Assembly (NCBI GenBank): GCA_023055425.1
Contig: JALGPY010000003.1
Location: forward strand, 69,982,991-70,046,990
Reading direction: 5' to 3'
Source of the DNA: Linanthus parryae
Taxonomy: Eukaryota; Streptophyta; Magnoliopsida; Ericales; Polemoniaceae
DNA: 64,000 nucleotides
How positions within the stretch are numbered: position 1 is the first letter of the stretch; every line of letters starts with the position of its first letter. The translations under genes and the position numbers were made by a program. The notes under the pieces are model-generated. The model saw nothing but the letters and a program-made list of their open reading frames with translations. It made no database searches and was not told the DNA's origin. This document shows, in pieces, positions 58,593 through 64,000 of this stretch.

Positions 58593-60517
58593 CTGGGGAT
58601 TAAAGAATGATTATGAGGAAGAACTCCCCCTGAGTTCATGCTGTGAATTGATGTGCAGCTTCAAGGCTTTGAAACCTGTTTTAAAAATTTGAAACAACTT
58701 TGAACTTATAATCTCTTCAACTGTGAACTTACTAGCAGTATGTGAAAAACAAAGAAAAAAAATAGCACACAGCGAAGAAGGAGGAGTGTTCGAAGTATTG
58801 AAGTCGTGACCCACAAGCGCGCATACTAGTTGTATCACTGGACCAACATTATAACATATAGTGCTTCATTGCTCTTGTTATTTTATTTAAGTTATTTACG
58901 TCAGTGACTGTATTAATATTAGTTTCACAAATGCTCTAAAAAAAGAATGCTACTACGCATATGCGCGAACTACGGGTTCTGGAGCATTATAGCAAGATCG
59001 ACGCCCATTTTTTACGCGTATTTGATTTCTTATTTCTCGCTCAAACATAAAAATATAAAATAAAAATTCGATGTAACGTCCGAGTGTTGAACCCAAGCGC
59101 AACTAATCTATGCATACTCCTCCTGAATTTGATTGCTTATAGACACCCATTTTTATTGTTATGTGCTCCTATGGAAAAAAGTGAGTTTGGACAAAGATCT
59201 TGTTGGGTGCAATATGATGTAGAGCTTAAAAGCTCAATCAGTGCTTGAGCCAAGAACATGTTGGTTAAATTTTGATGTATAGTTTAAAAGCTTCGTCATT
59301 TTCTATATGTTATATGATATACATGGCCTTGTTTGTTATTTAACGCGTGTTTGTCATTTATTTATCTGAGAAAAAAAATTAAGAAGTCAGTAGAGTTTTT
59401 AACTCGTGACATTATTGCCATCTCTGCGAGTTTCTTGATATCATATATTCATGTACAATGTGAAACGGAAATCATTAGATTTCAAAACTCGTTAGATTAG
59501 CGTTGATTCACAACATATTTTTTTTATGCAAACTTCATGAAAAAAAAATGACGTGAAAAAATGTCACTAGAGTTTTAGTTCGAATGAACTCACGGCCAAG
59601 ATGTCACTTGCAATTGAATTGCACCATGTTCTTAATATTCGCTACACTATGTGTGATTATTTTCTTTAACATATTAATATTTAAGGAAAAAAACATAATA
59701 CGACATAGTATTATAACATAGTTTTTTCCGAACTATTGGTTCATCATGTTTGTTTGTTTTTTTTTATTCTTCCCAACGGCAAGAACAAATAAAAAATTTG
59801 GAAAGAGACATTCTCTACAAGGTTACGAATCTTCTTTAAAAGTTGTCTACAATAAGGTCATCATAAGAAGCATCTTGTTTTAATATATATATTTTGTGTA
59901 ACTAAAAAGTAATATTATGGTTACATGTTCAAGCGTTAACCTTTCTTACTAAAGAACTATTGAGAGTCTTAGTATTCTCTTATATGTCTATTTTTATCAA
60001 TATGGACGTATTGACTTTGTCTGCTCTTTTTTAGGGAGAAAAACAAATATGCTCACTGACAGATATGAACATCAAAACAATTTTTATTGCTTATGAACTT
60101 TTACCCATAACATGTAGTTATGGAAGAAGAAGAAGAAGAAGAAGAAGAAGAAGAAGAAGATGAAGAAGAAAAGTGCAATAATTTCGTTTTAATATCCAAA
60201 CATTTTATCTCATTCTCAAGTGTGAATAGTAGTGAATTCCATGAATGGATGCATAATTATATGCTCGGCTCTATTTCATTAAGCAAGCAATCCATTCCAC
60301 GAAGCGAAACCTATGAATTTATTATAAAAAAACGCCCAGTCATGAACTTGGTTGCAAAATCTATATCGTATTAGTACTATGAAGATCCAAGATTGATCGC
60401 CTAAGACCACATAAAAAAAGGGGGAAAGAAAAATTAATGCACCAATCGTTGCAGATATCGCCCCCAGTAAGTTGAAATGGTTGCGAACTTGTAATACACC
60501 AAATTTATTTATTAGTC

Positions 60518-60680
60518 TCTATGAGAACCCTTTGGATGAGTGATTTAATATCCTCACAGTATCTTTAGAATTTTGTGGTTGAGTGATTCAAAACCTCCCA
60601 ATATTTATGCAATATTTTTGGTTGAGTGATTCAAAATCCTCCCAATAGTTATGCAAAAATTTGGTTAAGTGATATCCTCC
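60518..60680. repeat. Three imperfect tandem repeats of about 48 bp
   Basis: The phrase TTTGGTTGAGTGATTCAAAA followed by CCTCCCAATA-TTATGCAA recurs three times with decay, and a shorter related GGTTGAGCG occurs at 60731. They resemble a slipped or duplicated leader segment of an old element. Confidence 0.55.
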
Positions 60681-61102
60681 CAACTCCTTGGCAATCACAA
60701 GTTTCACATTTACCTTTCCACGTTTTTTTGGTTGAGCGTGCAGATGTGTAGTTCGTTTTCAATAGCACCACACATTCTAGTGCATTTTGAGAAACGTGTA
60801 TTTCTCGTATATATTTATTTGGTAAAAATCTACGTAATTTGTGATTTATTAGTATGAATTTTGGATTCTTTTATTCAAATTAATTTGTACTTCTTCAATT
60901 ATTATCTTTTCTTAATTGTTGTGAAGCCTCTATTTCTTCGATGGCTCACAAAAGAAAAAGAAAAAGAAGAAAATACATAAAGACTCCATGTGTTTTTATT
61001 AACATCATATTTCATGCTCAGAGTTATGAAATATTTAAGTTAATGAAAAGTTACCCTAAAAGAGGTAACGTACATTTGTCGAAATAGAAGTTTTGAAAAC
61101 TG

Positions 61103-61141
<39 letters not shown>
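61103..61141. repeat. Long A-run (about 39 bp)
   Basis: An uninterrupted adenine run. It could be the tail of a retroposed sequence inserted on the plus strand, but I found no LINE or SINE body or target duplication to support that. Its length is also prone to sequencing error. Confidence 0.6.
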
Positions 61142-61146
<5 letters not shown>

Positions 61147-61344
61147 TACAAGGATGTACATAAGACCTTTTAATGCTCACAGTGGTAGCTTTTTAGCACC
61201 ATGTATTTGATTAAACACAAGAAATTCCCATGAATATTGAGATTCAAAGTGATGAAACTATTTAGGTTTCAAACTAAAATATATGAACATGCTAAGTGGT
61301 TTTGTACAAATAAATGACATTCTCCGTAGACATTTTTGTCATAA

Positions 61345-64000
61345 AAATTGCTTGGTGCATTTCATCTCTCATATGTTGAGCTATTAACAGTACTTGTGAG
61401 CACAAGCTCCAGCTGCTTTGTATTCAACTTCTCCTGTTGAAAAAGTTACTGAATTTTGCTTCTTAGAATGCCATCTTATAAGGGATGATCCAAGGAATTG
61501 ACAACACCCCTGAAGTACTTTTTCTGTCAACCTTATATCCTGCAAAATTAGCATCTGAATAGCCACACAAAGAGAAGTTCCACTGTTGAGGACACCAAAG
61601 CCCTAAGTCTTTGGTACCATTGAGATATATAAAGATTCTTTTGACAGCCACTAAGTAAGACTCTTTAGGATCAGCACAGAATCTAGCACACATACAAACA
61701 CTAAAAATAATGTGTTGCCTGCTTGCATTAAGATAGAGTAGTAATCCAATCATACCTCTAAACTCTTCCTAGTTCACACACTTACCATTTTGATAATTTT
61801 CTAAGGACATTGTAGAACTCATGGGAGTTTTGGCTACCATGGATCGAGACATATTATACTCTTTCATAAAATCCTTGGTGTACTTATGCTGGTGTAGAAA
61901 AATCCATTTCTTCATTTGATGTACAAGAAGTGCAAGAAAGAAATTTAACTCTCCCATTAAGCTCATTTCAAATACCTTTCCCATAAGACTAGAGAAATCC
62001 TTGAAAATAGAGTCTTTATTAGCACCAAATAGAATATCATAAACATATACTTGTATACCCAAAATATCCTTCTCATGAGTCTTTATGAAACTAATTTTAT
62101 CAATTGAGCCAGTTTTGAAGTAAAAACTTTGACAATCTTTCATACCAAGCTCTTGGAGCTTGTTTGAGGCCACAAAGAGCTTTGTCAAGCTTTTAAACAT
62201 GATTTGGAAACTCAACATTTAAAAAACATGAGGTTGAGCAACATATACTTATCCTTGCAGATAGCCATTTAGAAATGCCCATTTAACAGCAGTTTGAAAA
62301 AGTTTGATGTTCTTATGAGATGCAAATTTAAGTAATATTATAATTGATTCAAACCTAGCCACATGAGAAAAAGTCTCCTAATTGTCTATACCTTCTTCCT
62401 GGTTGTACCCTTGAGCTACTAGTCTTACTTTGTTTATGATAATTGTACCATTTTCATCCTGCTTGTTTCTGAACACCCACCTTATTCCAATAATAGAATG
62501 ATCTTTGGGAGATGGAACTAGATTCCAGACTTTGTTCCTCTCAAATTCATTAAGCTCACTTTGCATAGCAATGATCCAGTCTGCTTCTTGTAATAATTCC
62601 TTCATATGCTTAGGCTATACAAGAGACATAAAAGCATTAAAAGAACTCAAGTTCTTTAACTAGGATCTCGTTTGTATACCAGCGGATGGATCAGAAATGA
62701 TGTTTTTTGTTGGATGATATGACTGATATTTGAACTTATTTCTTTGTGTCTAGGGTTATGATTCTCCAGGAATATTTTCAAGGCCTTGAGAGCTTGATGT
62801 AGTGGCTTGACCACTCTGTGTTTCTTGAGGTTCTGTTTCAAGGATTTGAGAGCCACTTTCAAGGCTTTGAAAGCCTCTTCTGTTTTCCTGCATGTTAGGC
62901 TTAGAACCAATCGCAGGACCTGCAACATCCTATGATTCGTGCTTGTTCAAATTCAAGTGTTCAAAACATTCACTCAAAGAACAATCATAGCTTTCATCAA
63001 ATATGACATGTATTATTCCTCAAAAAAAATATGACATGTATTCTTTCCTCAACAAGCTTGGTTCTCTTATTGTAACCTCTGTAGGGTTTGCTAGTCAAAG
63101 AATAACAAAGGAAAATACCTTCAACACTTCTAGCACTAAAATTTTGAAAATTATCCTTACCATTATTGTGAACAAAACAAATACATCCAAATTTTTAAAA
63201 AAGCAAATATTCGGCTTTCTCCCTTTGAAAAGTTCATAAGGAGTTTTATTCAAAATAGGTCTAATTAGTCACCTGCTCAAAATATGATTGGCGTTGTTGA
63301 CAGCCTCTGCCCAAAACGACTTTGGCAATTTATTTTCTAAAAGCATTGTCCTCGAAATTTCCTCAAAAGTTCTATTTTTCCTTTCAAGTACACCATTTGG
63401 TTGAGGAGTTCTAGGATCAGAAAAGTTGTGAGAAATACAAAACTTTGTGCGGAATAAGTCAAATTCAAGATGTTCAAATTATCTGCCATGATCACTCCTT
63501 ATTTAAATAATAGGCAGGTTTTTCAAAGTTTGAAGCTCTTTACAAAGTTTTGAAAATTTAGACAGAGCCTCAGACATATCTCTTAAAAACATTACCCAAA
63601 TAAATCTAGAGAAATCATATACAATAACCATTAAGTACTTCTTACCCTTTGGAGTTGGAACTATCATATGACCACACGGATCCATATGAAGTAGTTCAAT
63701 AGGTCTGGTTGTACTTACAAAGTTTTTAGGCTTGAATGAGTTCCTTGTCTGTTTTCCTTGAGCACAAGCATTGCATAGTAATCATCTTTGAACTTGATGG
63801 ATGGCAATCCTCTGACCAAGTCTTTGGAAACTAATTTCTTCAGTGTATGCTAGCTGATGTGCCAAAGCTTTGAATCCTCTTCCAAGCCTTGAGACATTTT
63901 GGACTTTCTCCTGCAATTTTGTTAGCATTCAAGCAGTAGACATTGTTTGAACTTGGAGCAGTGACGATGCAATTACCAGATTTTTCTTGTTGCAATACAC
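61345..64000 (-). pseudogene. Decayed SIRE-like pol, runs off the window
   Basis: Reading leftward from 64000: GAG-pre-integrase remnants, an integrase piece with MDPCGHMIVPTPKGKKYLMV and SKLCKELQTLKNLP (63685-63503), then the integrase-RT linker with palindromes (62928-62656). RT start NKVWNLVPSPKDHSIIGIRW follows (62605-62378), then the RT core (62218-61769), and RNase H pieces with CGYSDANFAGYKVDRKSTSG and EVEYKAAGAC (61753-61384). The catalytic YVDD reads YVYD. Frames change several times and stops are common. It parallels the better preserved pol at 45221-48424 at lower identity. RNase H is cut off near 61345. Clearly inactive. Confidence 0.82.

Larger units (their letters stand above)
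58593..61340. other. AT-rich, mostly unassigned stretch
   Basis: A CTTCAAGGCTTTGAAACC palindrome at 58660 belongs to the SIRE-type copy. Beyond about 58860 nothing aligns with that family. The remainder has a GAA microsatellite (60123-60165), a trio of GGTTGAGTGATTCAAAA repeats (60518-60680), and a CATGAACTTGGTTGC...AAAAAGGGGGAAAG stretch (60340-60430) that resembles 6715-6820. An A-run of about 39 lies at 61103-61141. No gene is seen; the 84-codon frame at 60120-60374 begins with the GAA microsatellite. Confidence 0.45.

Noticed and set aside
60120..60374. An 84-codon frame starting with poly-Glu
   Set aside because: The start is a GAA microsatellite and the rest has no recognisable feature.
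61103..61141. A-run as the tail of a LINE insertion
   Set aside because: No endonuclease or RT frame and no flanking target duplication could be identified upstream.

Overview
This window reads as nuclear DNA of a flowering plant, most likely a eudicot with a repeat-rich genome. It is AT-rich, has no dense bacterial-style gene layout, and consists almost entirely of nested LTR retrotransposons (Ty3/gypsy of the Tat/Athila and Tekay/Del types, and Ty1/copia) plus DNA-transposon fragments (hAT, mariner/Stowaway and CACTA types). No intact host gene was found. The only host-gene sequence I can name is a duplicated, broken two-exon 3' end of a DUF1639 gene.

Layout. (1) 1-7690 and 12811-26960 are two copies of a segmental duplication, a few per cent diverged. 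Each holds a Tat-like LTR, a hAT miniature element, the DUF1639 fragment and a degenerate copia-type element full of small hairpins. (2) Between them (7691-12810) lie a truncated Tekay-type LTR and minus-strand Tat-type debris. (3) Copy 2 alone carries a complete non-autonomous Tekay-type element (15624-22042, minus strand): two 3.0-kb LTRs around only 390 bp, with PBS, PPT and a 5-bp target duplication. Copy 1 keeps the empty site. (4) 26961-32860 holds the 3' end of an old copia element, a 1-kb mariner-like element with TA duplications, a GC-rich inverted-repeat element and a SIRE-type copia LTR. (5) 32861-41098 is a Tat/Athila-type element with gag and protease but no RT, RNase H or integrase; an unrecognised frame sits in their place. 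Its 3' LTR is cut off by the next block. (6) 41099-52340 is a SIRE/Maximus-like copia element on the minus strand with gag, protease, integrase, RT and RNase H and a third ORF, all with few lesions. It is joined at 52341 to the ORF3 end of a diverged relative. (7) 54037-57847 starts with a CACTA-like terminus and contains two long imperfect foldbacks. (8) 57848-64000 is an older SIRE-type copy: an LTR piece, unassigned AT-rich DNA, then a decayed pol running off the window.

The coding parts are retroelement machinery: gag for particle formation, protease for maturation, integrase and RT/RNase H for copying and insertion. The deleted elements (Tekay derivative, Athila derivative, small DNA elements) keep only terminal signals and would depend on proteins from relatives.

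The least expected signals are two kinds of dispersed short palindrome. One is a CTCAAGGCCTTGAG-type motif scattered over the whole SIRE-like element, including in-frame copies in gag and pol. The other is a series of mini-hairpins with different stems but a shared C-N-GAA loop in the old copia region of the duplication.
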